Assembly (NCBI RefSeq): GCF_015355785.1
Contig: NZ_JADKYW010000003.1
Location: 186,001-250,000, forward strand
Direction: 5' to 3'
Length of the DNA: 64,000 nucleotides
DNA from: Arthrobacter gandavensis
GTDB taxonomy: Bacteria > Actinomycetota > Actinomycetes > Actinomycetales > Micrococcaceae
Shown in pieces: positions 36,906 through 45,897 of this stretch (positions within the stretch are counted from its first letter, which is position 1; every line of letters begins with the position of its first letter). The notes under the pieces are model-generated. The model was not told the DNA's origin. It did not search any database and was given only the letters and a program-made list of their open reading frames with translations. A program made the translations under genes and the position numbers.

Positions 36906-38306
36906 CTAGCTGGAGTGGTTTACGTAGTCCACGTCCTTGGTTTCGCGGGTTACCCACAGCGCGATGAACGTCAGCACGGCCATCGAGGAGAGGTAGACAC
37001 CCACCAGCCACGGGCTGCCGTCAGCTGCCTGCCACAGGGCCACGGCGATGAACGGAGCGACAGCCGCACCCAGGATCGAGGAGACGTTGTAGGCGATCGC
37101 CGAACCGGTGTACCGGACATTCGTCGGGAACAGTTCGGGCAGTACGGCGCCCATCGGGCCGAAGGTCAGGCCCATGAGCGTGAAGCCGATGATCAGCAGC
37201 GCCATGGTGCCCACGAAGCCGCCGCCGAACAGCGGATCGAACGCGAAGCCGAAAGCAAAGATGGCGGCGGTGACCCAGAGCAGGGTCTTGCGGCGTCCGT
37301 GCTTTTCGGCCAGCGGGCCGGCAACCATGGTGAAAATGCCGAAGAAGACGACGCCGACAATCAGCATGATCAGGAAGTCATTTCGTGCGTAGCCCAGGCC
37401 GGAGGCGAAGGCATCCGGATCGAATGCCTTGCCCGCCGCTTCGGCCTTGGCAGCAGCTTCCTCCTCGGTCTTGGCGGCAGTGCCGTAGGAGAGGGTGAAG
37501 GTGGTCATCAGGTAGAAGAGCACGTAGGTGGCCAGCATGATGAAGGTGCCGGCGATCATCGGGCGCCAGGAGAACTTGAATGCAGCAGCCAGGGGCAGCT
37601 TGCTCACTTCGCCGGAGTCCACAACCTTCTGGAAGGCCGGAGTCTCCACGAGCTTCAGGCGGACGTACAGGCCAATGATGACCATGACGGCGCTGGCCAG
37701 GAACGGGACACGCCAGCCCCAGGACATGAACGCTTCCTCGGAGAGGTTGAAGCTCAGGATCAGGAACAGGCCGTTGGCCAGGATGAAGCCGATCGGAGCG
37801 CCCAGCTGCGGGAATGTGCCGTAGATGGCGCGCTTGTTGGCCGGGGCGTTCTCGGTGGCCAGCAGGGCTGCACCGGACCATTCGCCGCCGAGGGCGAGAC
37901 CCTGGGCGAAGCGCATGACAACCAGCAGGGCCGGCGCCCAGAAGGTCCAGCCGGGCATGTCTGCGGTCGGCAGGCAGCCGATCAGGAAGGTGGCAATACC
38001 CATGGTGAGCAGTGAGGCCACCAGGGTGCCCTTGCGGCCCACCTTGTCTCCGAAATGCCCAAAGACGATTGATCCAAGCGGACGGGCGATGAATGCCACG
38101 CCAAACACGGCAAAGGAACTCAGCAGCGCGGTAACGCCCTCTGCGTTCGGGAAGAAGAGGATCGGGAAGACCAGGACTGCGGCCGTCGCGTAGACATAGA
38201 AGTCGTAGAACTCTATGGAGGTTCCGACCAGCGACGCTACGATCACGCGACCGCGCGAGTTTGCGGGTGCCTTTTCGGTCTCGGCACTTGGTGTGTTTGT
38301 TGACAT
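36906..38306 (-). CDS. MFS transporter of the metabolite:H+ symporter (MHS) type
   Basis: A 466-residue, 12-helix transporter. MHS features are GTSIEFYDFYVYATAAVLVFP at helix 1, FIARPLGSIVFGHFGDKVGRKGTL as the loop 2-3 motif, MRFAQGLALGGEWSGAALLATENAP at helix 4, and a long charged central loop (AAKTEEEAAAKAEAAGK). Relatives carry shikimate, proline/betaine, citrate or aromatic acids; the substrate here cannot be told. A pair of operator-like dyads lies upstream, consistent with induction by its substrate. The gene has its own terminator. Confidence 0.92.
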   Translation of the reverse strand: MSTNTPSAETEKAPANSRGRVIVASLVGTSIEFYDFYVYATAAVLVFPILFFPNAEGVTALLSSFAVFGVAFIARPLGSIVFGHFGDKVGRKGTLVASLLTMGIATFLIGCLPTADMPGWTFWAPALLVVMRFAQGLALGGEWSGAALLATENAPANKRAIYGTFPQLGAPIGFILANGLFLILSFNLSEEAFMSWGWRVPFLASAVMVIIGLYVRLKLVETPAFQKVVDSGEVSKLPLAAAFKFSWRPMIAGTFIMLATYVLFYLMTTFTLSYGTAAKTEEEAAAKAEAAGKAFDPDAFASGLGYARNDFLIMLIVGVVFFGIFTMVAGPLAEKHGRRKTLLWVTAAIFAFGFAFDPLFGGGFVGTMALLIIGFTLMGLTFGPMGAVLPELFPTNVRYTGSAIAYNVSSILGAAVAPFIAVALWQAADGSPWLVGVYLSSMAVLTFIALWVTRETKDVDYVNHSS

Positions 38307-38356
38307 GGCAAGTCTTTCGGGTGCGGTGGGAAAGTAGGATTATCGTAAAACCCAGC

Positions 38357-38390
38357 GTCCGCCATTCGGACATTGGTCCACAATGTGGAC
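38357..38390. promoter_or_regulatory. Two operator-like dyads upstream of the MHS transporter
   Basis: GTCCGCCATTCGGAC (38357-38371) and GTCCACAATGTGGAC (38376-38390) share the form GTCC-N7-GGAC. Their centres are 19 bp apart, close to two helical turns, so two dimers could bind the same face. The spacing suits an IclR- or GntR-type regulator. They lie 51-84 bp upstream of the start. Confidence 0.55.
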
Positions 38391-38474
38391 GTAACGTTGG
38401 ACAAAGCCCTAAATTCCGTGCTGGAAGCCCGTGCCCGGACGTGTTCTCGCCGCGGCGCGGACCCTCCACCCCCT

Positions 38475-38530
38475 CGAGATTACAGAAACTGCCCGTATCA
38501 GGGCTGATACGGGCAGTTTCTGTAATCTCG
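38475..38530 (-). terminator. 56-bp hairpin with a perfect 26-bp stem, probable terminator of lpdA
   Basis: The left arm (38475-38500) and right arm (38505-38530) are perfect complements around loop GGGC. The stem contains ACTGCCCGT followed by GTTTCTGT on the other arm, so a GC-rich core is followed by a U-rich run on either strand. It starts 20 bp after the lpdA stop. The length of perfect pairing, well beyond a normal terminator, is unusual. Confidence 0.65.
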
Positions 38531-38549
38531 TGGGGCGAGCGGGGTACCG

Positions 38550-39953
38550 CTAGATGTGTACGTGCAGCCGGCGCGCAGCTTCGGAAATGGAACCGGTCAG
38601 CGAGGGGTAGACGGTGAAGGTGTTGGCGACGTCGTCCACGTGCAGCTTCTGGGTGACGGCCAGGGCGATCGGGAAGATGAGTTCCGAGGCACGGGGCCCG
38701 ACGACGACGCCGCCGATCACCGTTCCGGACCCCTTCCGGGCAATGATCTTCACGAAGCCCTCCTTGACGTCCATCATCTTGGCCCGCGCGTTGGTGTGCA
38801 GCGAGAGCTTGATGACGTCGCCCTGGTAGCGGCCGGCGTCGACGTCGGCTTCCGAGACGCCCACGGAGGCAATCTCCGGTGAGGTGAAGATGTTCGAGGC
38901 CACGTGCTTGAGCTTCAGCGGCTTCACGCTGTCCCCCATCAGGTGGGCAATCGCGATGCGTCCCTGCATCGCAGCAACGGACGCCAGGTTGAAAACGCCC
39001 GTGCAGTCACCGGCGGCGTAGACATTGGGTGCAGTGGTGCGGGAAACGCCGTCGACCTTGATCTGTCCGTACTCGTCCAGGGCGATTCCGGCCTCTTCGA
39101 GCCCGATGTCCTGCGTATTGGGGATGGCACCGACGGCGACGAGGCAGTGCGAGCCCTCGACCGTGCGTCCGTCGGAGAGCGTGACGAGCACGCCCTCGCC
39201 GGTGTTCTTCACTGAATCTGCGCGGGAGCGGGACAGGACGGTCATGCCGCGGGCCTGGAACACGTCTTCCAGCACCCGGGCGGCGTCCGCGTCCTCTCCG
39301 GGCAGCACCCGGTCCCGGCTGGAGATCAGCGTGACCCGGGACCCCAGGCCGTTGTAGGCCGAGGCAAACTCCGCACCGGTAACGCCGGAGCCGATGACGA
39401 TCAGGTGCTCGGGAACTTCGGTGAGGTTGTAGATCTGCTTCCAGGTGAAGATCCGCTCGCCGTCGGGCATGGACGTTTCCAGTTCGCGGGGGTTCGCGCC
39501 GGTGGAGAGCAGCAGCGCTTCGGCTTCGACCGTGGTGACGGTGCCGTCGTCGACGGTGACTTCAAGGGTGTGGTTGTCCAGCAGGCGGCCTTCGCCGATC
39601 ACCACGTTCACGCCCATGCGCTCCAGGGTGCGGCGGATGTCGTTGGACTGCTCGCGGGCCAGCGCCAGCAGGCGGTGGTTGACCATCTTCAGGTCCGCTG
39701 ACGCCGGCTTGGAGTCACCGAAGTCAACGCCCAGGCCGGACGCCGCGTTCAAACGCGTCATCACGTCTGCGGTGGCAATAAGGGTCTTGGAAGGTACGAC
39801 GTCGGTCAGGACGGCTGAGCCGCCCAGGCCGTTGCGCTCCACAATAGTGACGTCCGCCCCCAGCGATGCTGCCACCATGGCGGCTTCATATCCGCCGGGG
39901 CCGCCGCCGAGGATTGCGATTTTTCGGGCTGTGAAATCTAGTTGGCTCGTCAC
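38550..39953 (-). CDS. lpdA: NAD(P)H-quinone dehydrogenase, LpdA type
   Basis: A 467-residue flavoprotein disulfide reductase homologue with a GTG start. FAD loop IAILGGGPGGYEAAMVAASLG, NAD loop VIGSGVTGAEFASAYNGLG, second FAD motif NVYAAGDCTGVFNLASVA, and a dimerisation domain. The region that holds the CxxxxC disulfide in lipoamide dehydrogenases reads GLGGSAVLTDVVPSKTLI, with no Cys. This matches mycobacterial LpdA (Rv3303c), which reduces quinones rather than lipoamide. It is divergent from the purine nucleoside phosphorylase gene, as I recall for mycobacteria as well. Confidence 0.9.
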   Translation of the reverse strand: MTSQLDFTARKIAILGGGPGGYEAAMVAASLGADVTIVERNGLGGSAVLTDVVPSKTLIATADVMTRLNAASGLGVDFGDSKPASADLKMVNHRLLALAREQSNDIRRTLERMGVNVVIGEGRLLDNHTLEVTVDDGTVTTVEAEALLLSTGANPRELETSMPDGERIFTWKQIYNLTEVPEHLIVIGSGVTGAEFASAYNGLGSRVTLISSRDRVLPGEDADAARVLEDVFQARGMTVLSRSRADSVKNTGEGVLVTLSDGRTVEGSHCLVAVGAIPNTQDIGLEEAGIALDEYGQIKVDGVSRTTAPNVYAAGDCTGVFNLASVAAMQGRIAIAHLMGDSVKPLKLKHVASNIFTSPEIASVGVSEADVDAGRYQGDVIKLSLHTNARAKMMDVKEGFVKIIARKGSGTVIGGVVVGPRASELIFPIALAVTQKLHVDDVANTFTVYPSLTGSISEAARRLHVHI

Positions 39954-40035
39954 AACTGTCCATTCTGTCGCATCCGGGGATGCCGCTCAAACGGGACCTG
40001 GAAAGCGGGCAGGAGCAGTGCTGTCCAACACACGG

Positions 40036-40047
40036 TAAGTTGTACGG
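40036..40047 (+). promoter_or_regulatory. -10 box of a likely leaderless transcript (purine nucleoside phosphorylase)
   Basis: TAAGTT (40036-40041) ends six bases before the GTG start at 40048. No ribosome site precedes the start. Confidence 0.5.
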
Positions 40048-40851
40048 GTGAGCAACGACGAACCCTTTGAACTTGCCCGGCACGCCGCAGCGTACATTGC
40101 CGAGAAAACCGGTGTACCCAGCCATGACATCGCCCTGGTCCTGGGCAGCGGATGGGGTGAGGCAGCCGAACTGATCGGTGAAACCACCGCGACCATCCCG
40201 GCGTCGGAAATCCCCGGATTCTCCGCACCCGCAGTGCAGGGCCACGTTGGAACCATCCGTTCCGTCCTGACCTCCGGCGGAAAACGTGCCCTCATCCTGG
40301 GCGCGCGCACGCACTACTACGAGGGCAAGGGTGTCCGAGCGGTGGTCCACGGCGTGCGCACCGCGGCCGCCGCCGGCGCCAAGGTGATGGTGCTGACCAA
40401 TGGCTGCGGCGGGTTGAACCTGGACTGGAAACCCGGCACGCCCGTGCTGATCAGCGACCACCTGAACCTCACGGCAGCCTCGCCGCTGGAAGGTGCCACG
40501 TTCGTAGACCTGACGGACCTCTACTCTCCGCGCCTGCGCGAGCTCGCGCGCACCATTGACCCGAGCCTGGCGGAGGGTGTGTACGCCCAGTTCCCCGGCC
40601 CGCACTATGAGACCCCGGCCGAGGTCCGGTACGCCAAAACCATCGGCGCCGATCTCGTGGGCATGTCCACCGCTCTGGAGGCCATTGCCGCCCGCCACGC
40701 CGGCATGGAGGTCTTCGGCATCAGCCTGGTCACCAACCTCGCCGCCGGCATCAGCCCGCAGCCGCTCAGCCATCAGGAAGTGCTGGAAGCCGGAGCCGAA
40801 GCAGGCCCGCGGATCTCCGGACTGCTGGCCGGAATCATCGGCGCCCTCTAG
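40048..40851 (+). CDS. punA: Purine-nucleoside phosphorylase
   Basis: A 267-residue trimeric-type phosphorylase that splits (deoxy)inosine and (deoxy)guanosine with phosphate to base and ribose-1-phosphate. Family landmarks are [13 protein letters not shown] (phosphate loop), [85 protein letters not shown] and VTNLAAGI. All are intact. It is followed 24 bp later by the phosphohexomutase gene, forming a nucleoside-salvage pair with deoC further on. Confidence 0.94.
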   Translation: MSNDEPFELARHAAAYIAEKTGVPSHDIALVLGSGWGEAAELIGETTATIPASEIPGFSAPAVQGHVGTIRSVLTSGGKRALILGARTHYYEGKGVRAVVHGVRTAAAAGAKVMVLTNGCGGLNLDWKPGTPVLISDHLNLTAASPLEGATFVDLTDLYSPRLRELARTIDPSLAEGVYAQFPGPHYETPAEVRYAKTIGADLVGMSTALEAIAARHAGMEVFGISLVTNLAAGISPQPLSHQEVLEAGAEAGPRISGLLAGIIGAL

Positions 40852-40875
40852 CCGCAAACCCCCATAGGACACCCC

Positions 40876-42636
40876 ATGAGCCTGACCTCCACTGAACGTG
40901 ACGAACTGGTAGCTGCGGCCCGTCGCTGGGCGGACACGGATCCAGACCATGCGACTGCCGCCGAGCTGCGGAAGCTGCTGGCCGAAGCGGCCGCGGACGG
41001 CGAAGCGGCAGAAACTGCCCTGGCGGAACTCGCTGACCGTTTCTCCGGCACCCTGGAGTTCGGTACCGCCGGCCTCCGCGCCGCCCTTGGCGCCGGCCCC
41101 ATGCGGATGAACCGTGCAGTTGTCCGCCGCACAGCCGCCGGCATCGCAGCGTTCCTGCAGGACAAGTCGGAGGGCTGGACCCCGAGCGCCGTCATCGGCT
41201 ACGACGCACGCCACAATTCGAAGGCGTTCGCCCTGGAGACTGCCGCGGTCTTCAGCGCTGCGGGAATCGAGGCGTTCCTGCTCCCCTGCACGCTTCCGAC
41301 TCCGGTGCTCGCCTACGCGGTGCGGGCTCTGGACGCGGATGCCGGCGTGATGGTCACTGCCAGCCACAATCCGGCACAGGACAACGGCTACAAGGTGTAC
41401 CTGGGCGGCCGGACGGTAAAGGGTCCTGGCCGCGGAGCCCAGATAGTCCCGCCGTACGACGCCGAGATAGCAGCCCGCATCGACTACTCCGTGCCGCTGG
41501 ACTCGATAGAGACGGCACCCGAAGGCTGGACCGACGTGTCCGAGTCGATCGCGGCGGACTATATCAATGCCGTCGATGGCCTGGTCACCCGGGACGGCTA
41601 TCCGTCCCGGGACCTGAAAATTGTCCTCACCCCGATGCACGGTGTCGGCGGGGAAACTATGATGTCCGTGCTGCGCGACGCCGGTTTTACTTCCGTGAAG
41701 CTGGTGGCAGCCCAGGCCCGGCCGGATCCGGACTTCCCCACGGTGGCATTCCCCAATCCGGAGGAACCCGGGGCGCTGGATCTGGCCGTGGCGATGGCCG
41801 CGGAGACGGGCGCTGACATTGTGCTGGCCAATGATCCCGACGCCGACCGGGCGGCCGTTGCGGCCAAGGACCCGGCCACCGGCGAGTGGCGCATGCTGCG
41901 CGGCGATGAGACCGGCGCCCTCCTGGGCGCGCACCTGGCTGCCCGCATCCGTTCCGGCAATTGGAAGCTGCGCGGCAGCGCCGGCCGCTCCCCGGTATTC
42001 GCGAACTCAATTGTCTCCTCCCGGCTGCTGGCACGGATCGCTCACTCCGCTGGATTCACCCATCAGGAGACCCTGACCGGCTTCAAATGGATTTCCCGGG
42101 TGCCGGGACTCGTGTACGGGTATGAGGAAGCGCTGGGCTACTGCGTGGCTCCGGGCCTGGTACGGGACAAGGACGGCATATCCGCCGGTCTCCTCATCGC
42201 CGAGCTTGCCGCCTCGCTCAAGGCAGCGGGACGCACGCTCTTTGACATGCTCGACGACCTGGCGCTTGAACACGGGCTGCACGCCTCTGACCAGCTGTCC
42301 GTCCGCGTGGCAGACCTGACGCTGATTCCGCAAATGATGACCCGCCTGCGCGAGCAGCCTCCTGCTTCCCTGGCTGGATCCCCCGTGATGTCCGCCGTCG
42401 ACCTCTCGACCGGCTCGGCGAGCCTCCCGCCGACAGACGGGCTGCTGTACCTGACCCGGGATGACACCCGCATTATCGTTCGACCCTCCGGCACCGAGCC
42501 GAAGCTTAAGTGCTACCTGGAAGTCATCGAGCCGGTCTCCGGGCGCGGCGAGCTTGCGGCGGCCCGCTCTGCTGCTGCGGAACGGCTGGAGGCAGCGACG
42601 TCGGATATTGCTTCCGCGCTGGGACTCGGCAGCTAG
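40876..42636 (+). CDS. pmmB: Phosphohexomutase / phosphopentomutase-like protein
   Basis: A 586-residue alpha-D-phosphohexomutase. Its motifs are FGTAGLRAALGAGPMRMN near the N-terminus, the phosphoserine loop VMVTASHNPAQDNGYKVY, the metal loop ANDPDADRAAVA, and the sugar and phosphate loops GYEEALGYCV and IVRPSGTEPKLKCYLEV. AGGA precedes the ATG. Next to purine nucleoside phosphorylase it probably interconverts ribose-1-P and ribose-5-P, or hexose phosphates. PmmB is the name of its mycobacterial counterpart; the true substrate is not determined by sequence. Confidence 0.9.
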   Translation: MSLTSTERDELVAAARRWADTDPDHATAAELRKLLAEAAADGEAAETALAELADRFSGTLEFGTAGLRAALGAGPMRMNRAVVRRTAAGIAAFLQDKSEGWTPSAVIGYDARHNSKAFALETAAVFSAAGIEAFLLPCTLPTPVLAYAVRALDADAGVMVTASHNPAQDNGYKVYLGGRTVKGPGRGAQIVPPYDAEIAARIDYSVPLDSIETAPEGWTDVSESIAADYINAVDGLVTRDGYPSRDLKIVLTPMHGVGGETMMSVLRDAGFTSVKLVAAQARPDPDFPTVAFPNPEEPGALDLAVAMAAETGADIVLANDPDADRAAVAAKDPATGEWRMLRGDETGALLGAHLAARIRSGNWKLRGSAGRSPVFANSIVSSRLLARIAHSAGFTHQETLTGFKWISRVPGLVYGYEEALGYCVAPGLVRDKDGISAGLLIAELAASLKAAGRTLFDMLDDLALEHGLHASDQLSVRVADLTLIPQMMTRLREQPPASLAGSPVMSAVDLSTGSASLPPTDGLLYLTRDDTRIIVRPSGTEPKLKCYLEVIEPVSGRGELAAARSAAAERLEAATSDIASALGLGS

Positions 42637-42659
42637 GAACGCTGAGGCGCGGAGCCGCG

Positions 42660-44243
42660 CTAGTTTGCGGCGGCCGGCGCCTGAACGAGGGGAAGCGCCG
42701 TTCCTGCTGCAAGAATGGCCTGGATCTGCCCCGCGGCGAGGGGCCTGCTGAAGTAATATCCCTGGCCGTTGCGGCAGCCCAGCACCAGCAGGTCTGCGGC
42801 CTGGTCCAGGGTTTCAATGCCCTCGAAGACAGCTTCCATGCCGGCGGCACGGATGAGGCCGTGGACGGCATCCACGAACTGGCGCTGTCCCGGGTCCGCA
42901 CTGATATCCCTAATCAGGCTGCGGTCCACCTTGACGGTCTGGACAGGCAGCCGGCGCAGGTAGCTGATCGAGGAGTAGCCGGTGCCGAAGTCGTCAATCT
43001 CGATGCCCACGCCAAGGGCGTTCAGTGACATCAAAGAGTACATCTCAACGTCCCCGCCGCTGACGAACGCGCTCTCGGTGATCTCGATGACCAGGCGGGA
43101 AGCCCGTGTTCCGGTCTCCAGCAGGTCCTGCCGGACGTGGTCCACCAGGTCCAGCCTCTGCAGTTCCATCGCCGAGAGGTTCACCCGGACCTGGAAGTCC
43201 TTATCGAGGTCCAGCTCATCTTCCCAGCGCGCCAGCTGCTCCAGGGCAGCCCGCAGTACCCAGCGGCCAAGATCCAGGATGATGCCGGTTTCCTCTGCGA
43301 TGGGAATGAAGTCATCCGGCATCACCAGGCCGCGCTGCGGGTGCTGCCAGCGCACCAGGGCTTCCACCCCGCTCATCCTGCCCGTGGCAAGCTCGACGAC
43401 GGGCTGGTAGTCGAGGAACAGTTCGTTCCGTCCCAGTCCCTCGCGCAGTTCGGCCGCCATATCCCGGCGAAGCTGCCTGGCGTAGAGCATCACCGGTTCA
43501 AAGGCCTTGCTTTGACCGCGGCCCGCGTCCTTGGCTGCGTACATAGCCGTGTCCGCGCGCACCATGATGGCTTCTGCGCTTTCCCCCGCCTGGGCGGCGT
43601 GGACGCCAACGCTGGCACGCGGCCAGACATCGATTTCTTCCACCCGGATGGATTCGGCGAGGGCCTCGTGTATTCGGGCGGCTACCCCCATGGCGGTGCT
43701 GAGCCCCGTGTCCGGAAGCAGGACGGCGAATTCATCCCCGCCCAGCCTTGCTACCGTGTCCCCCCGGCGGACTGCCCAGCGGATCCTCCTGGCGACTTCC
43801 ACCAGCACCTGGTCTCCGGTTTGGTGGCCAAAGCTGTCGTTGATGTCCTTGAAGGCGTCCAGGTCGATCATGAGGACCGAAGGGCGCGCGCCCTCAACCT
43901 CTGAGGCGAGCAGTTCCGCCTCAATCTCGTGCATAAGGGCGGTGCGGTTGGCGGTCCCGGTCAGCGCATCGCTCATCGCCATCCGCTGCATCTGGCGGTG
44001 CGCCGCCTGGAGTTCCCTGGTGCGGGATTCAACGCGCTCTTCGAAGTCCTGGTAGACGGAATTCAATTCCTCGGCCAGCAGGTTGATTCCCGTGATGACG
44101 GCGTCCACCTCGTCACGCTTCGGTGAGGTGCGGATTTTGGTGTTCAGGTCACCGGCCGCGATCCGGACGATCCCGTCCACCACCTGCTGGAGCCTGGTGT
44201 CCCCGGCCTCCGGAGCGGTCATCGTGTTTTGGCTCTCAACCAT
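42660..44243 (-). CDS. Cytoplasmic GGDEF-EAL bifunctional c-di-GMP protein
   Basis: A 527-residue protein with no membrane helix. Residues ~15-75 form a HAMP-like helical pair (VVDGIVRIAAGDLNTKI, DEVDAVITGINLLAEELN) leading into a coiled coil. The GGDEF domain is intact (VARLGGDEFAVLLP, with ALTGTANRTAL before it). The EAL domain has VEALVRWQHP, the NLSAMELQ metal-ligand Asn, IEIDDFGTGYSSISYLRRLP and FEGIET, so both synthesis and breakdown of c-di-GMP look possible. An alternative start at 44222 overlaps the upstream stop as ATGA; the start shown has AAGG seven bases upstream. It is probably co-transcribed with the STAS-like gene. Confidence 0.92.
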   Translation of the reverse strand: MVESQNTMTAPEAGDTRLQQVVDGIVRIAAGDLNTKIRTSPKRDEVDAVITGINLLAEELNSVYQDFEERVESRTRELQAAHRQMQRMAMSDALTGTANRTALMHEIEAELLASEVEGARPSVLMIDLDAFKDINDSFGHQTGDQVLVEVARRIRWAVRRGDTVARLGGDEFAVLLPDTGLSTAMGVAARIHEALAESIRVEEIDVWPRASVGVHAAQAGESAEAIMVRADTAMYAAKDAGRGQSKAFEPVMLYARQLRRDMAAELREGLGRNELFLDYQPVVELATGRMSGVEALVRWQHPQRGLVMPDDFIPIAEETGIILDLGRWVLRAALEQLARWEDELDLDKDFQVRVNLSAMELQRLDLVDHVRQDLLETGTRASRLVIEITESAFVSGGDVEMYSLMSLNALGVGIEIDDFGTGYSSISYLRRLPVQTVKVDRSLIRDISADPGQRQFVDAVHGLIRAAGMEAVFEGIETLDQAADLLVLGCRNGQGYYFSRPLAAGQIQAILAAGTALPLVQAPAAAN

Positions 44244-44650
44244 TCAAGTGCCTTGTCCCGGGAAGAGAAGTACTTGGTGGGGCAAGACGGCAGGTCACCT
44301 CCGAGCAGGAAGTTGGCTATGACCCGGTCCACCTGCGAGGACCCCAGGACAGCAACCGCGGAAGCGTTTTGGGCGCTGCCGAAGACTGACCGGGCACTGC
44401 GCGTGATGGATTCGATTCCCGTAAGTTCCAGCAGGAGCGGCATCATTCCCGTTCGGGTTAACTGTTCGAACTCCGACGCAGCACGAGCTGCGACCCCTCC
44501 CGTGATGACGGCACCGGGAGGAAGGACCAACCTCACGAAGCCATCCTCCAGGAACACCGCGGCATACCCTTCGGCGAGTCTAGCAGCACTGGCTCCTTCT
44601 ACGGGCGTGGCCTCTTCCGGCAGCGGCGCTGCACTCTCGACCACCGTCAT
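44219..44650 (-). CDS. Small STAS/SpoIIAA-like protein
   Basis: A 143-residue cytoplasmic protein. After a ~25-residue variable start it has FVRLVLPPGAVITGGVAARAASEFEQL, MPLLLELTGIESITRSARSVFG and SAVAVLGSSQVDRVIANFLLGG, then FSSRDKALEWLRAKTR. This alternation of beta and alpha, with the LLLELTGIESI strand and a C-terminal DKALEWL helix, resembles STAS-like domains (the DUF7793 group). It overlaps the GGDEF-EAL gene by up to 24 bp, so it may be a partner that sets that enzyme's activity. The fold call is moderately sure and the function unknown. Confidence 0.72.
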   Translation of the reverse strand: MTVVESAAPLPEEATPVEGASAARLAEGYAAVFLEDGFVRLVLPPGAVITGGVAARAASEFEQLTRTGMMPLLLELTGIESITRSARSVFGSAQNASAVAVLGSSQVDRVIANFLLGGDLPSCPTKYFSSRDKALEWLRAKTR

Positions 44651-44868
44651 CTGATGCCCCCGGCGCGGCCTGGCGCGGCGTTCCGAAACGCATCAGTTCC
44701 GTGTGGCCCTGCGAAATCAAAAAGTCGATACTTTCCCATGTTTCCCCCCAAAGCCAAAGGTACCCCAGCAGGCCGGGAAACGGAGGATTTCGAGACACCA
44801 TTCCAGGCCTAAATATTAATTTCAGGTGTGGTCGCGGGCACCGGGATCGGGCCACCGGCGCAGGACCA

Positions 44869-45897
44869 TTAGCCGTCGAATGGTTCCGGCGAATGGGACA
44901 TGAATCTTCTGGACTGCTCCGCGCGGGCGCCGGCACCCGCTTCTTCGAACAGGTGGGCACTCTGGGCGAAGCGGTCATCCGCGTCCGCCAGCTGGCCCTC
45001 AGCACGGAGAATCCTGGCCAGCAGGAAAACGGCTTCCCCTTCGATATGCGGTGCCATGATTTCCGACTTCTCCATTACGGCGTTCATCTTGGAACGCGCT
45101 GCGGTGAGGTCTCCAGTCAGGAACGACCAGTAGGCACGGGTTATCGCCAGCTCAATTTCGTCCTGCGGTGTGCCACCGGTAATGGAGATTGCCATCTCGG
45201 CCCGCTCAATACACTGCAGGGTCTCCGGCTCGACGAGATTCGCCGTGAGGCGCATGAAGGCGGAAGCCTTGTTGAAGAGCGCCCACAGGCTCACGTCGTT
45301 GGTGGGAGAAAGAGCGGCTGAAGCAAGTCCGTGATAGTGGACAGCTTCCCGGTGCCGGCCAATCAGGAACGCCGCATTTCCTATGGCCCAAAAGGCTTTG
45401 CCAGCCACCTCGGCTTTTGTGTCATGACCGATCATGGCAGCGAAATCCTGCGCTTCACGCCAAGCAGCATCGAAGTCGCCGCTTTCGGCCAGTACTGCGA
45501 CCAGAACCTGCTGGGTCTCTAGCGTGCTCTCGTATCCATTCCGTTCATCACCAGGCGAATCCGCTGCGGACCGCGCGATCGCCAATGCCTTCGGCAGCTG
45601 CCCTAGAGCCTGAAGAGCAACCGAGTGAAGTGCCCTCGCCTTGAACTCCAGATCGCGGTCATCGCAGGTTACGGCGTGCTGCACAAGAACGGTTGCAGTT
45701 TCAGCGCACTCCGCCATCTGGCCCATTTCACGCTGGCACCTGCCTACCAGAAAGACCATTCGACCCCACCCGTCCTGGTCCTCCGTATTCTGCGCGATGG
45801 AAGCGGCACGCTGCGCATACGCCAAGGCATCTGAGTATTCCCGGTTTTCCCAGTGTCGTCGAGCCTTGTACTCGTTCAGTATGAAGTCATCGATCAT
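44869..45897 (-). CDS. TPR-only protein, possible peptide receptor
   Basis: A 342-residue all-helical protein that is made of about eight TPR-like units of ~36 residues from end to end: ENREYSDALAYAQRA, MGQMAECAETATVLVQ, LGQLPKALAIARSA, SGDFDAAWREAQDF, IGRHREAVHYHGLA, LTGDLTAARSKMNAV and EGQLADADDRFAQSAHLFEEAG are visible. There is no helix-turn-helix, signal peptide or membrane helix. That is the architecture of Rap-type members of the RRNPP peptide-receptor family, though TPR alone does not prove it. The start is preceded only by GGG; a 67-codon frame ending at 45894 overlaps it as ATGA. It is divergent from the exported-peptide gene. Its codon use is less GC-rich than its neighbours. Confidence 0.78.
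   Translation of the reverse strand: MIDDFILNEYKARRHWENREYSDALAYAQRAASIAQNTEDQDGWGRMVFLVGRCQREMGQMAECAETATVLVQHAVTCDDRDLEFKARALHSVALQALGQLPKALAIARSAADSPGDERNGYESTLETQQVLVAVLAESGDFDAAWREAQDFAAMIGHDTKAEVAGKAFWAIGNAAFLIGRHREAVHYHGLASAALSPTNDVSLWALFNKASAFMRLTANLVEPETLQCIERAEMAISITGGTPQDEIELAITRAYWSFLTGDLTAARSKMNAVMEKSEIMAPHIEGEAVFLLARILRAEGQLADADDRFAQSAHLFEEAGAGARAEQSRRFMSHSPEPFDG

Noticed and set aside
39886-41934. 682-codon open frame on the minus strand
   Set aside because: It lies across lpdA, punA and pmmB, all clearly real; composition is that of a shadow frame.
44651-44868. Gene in the spacer before the STAS-like gene
   Set aside because: No frame with a plausible start or composition; it holds only an A/T-rich imperfect dyad near 44807-44825.
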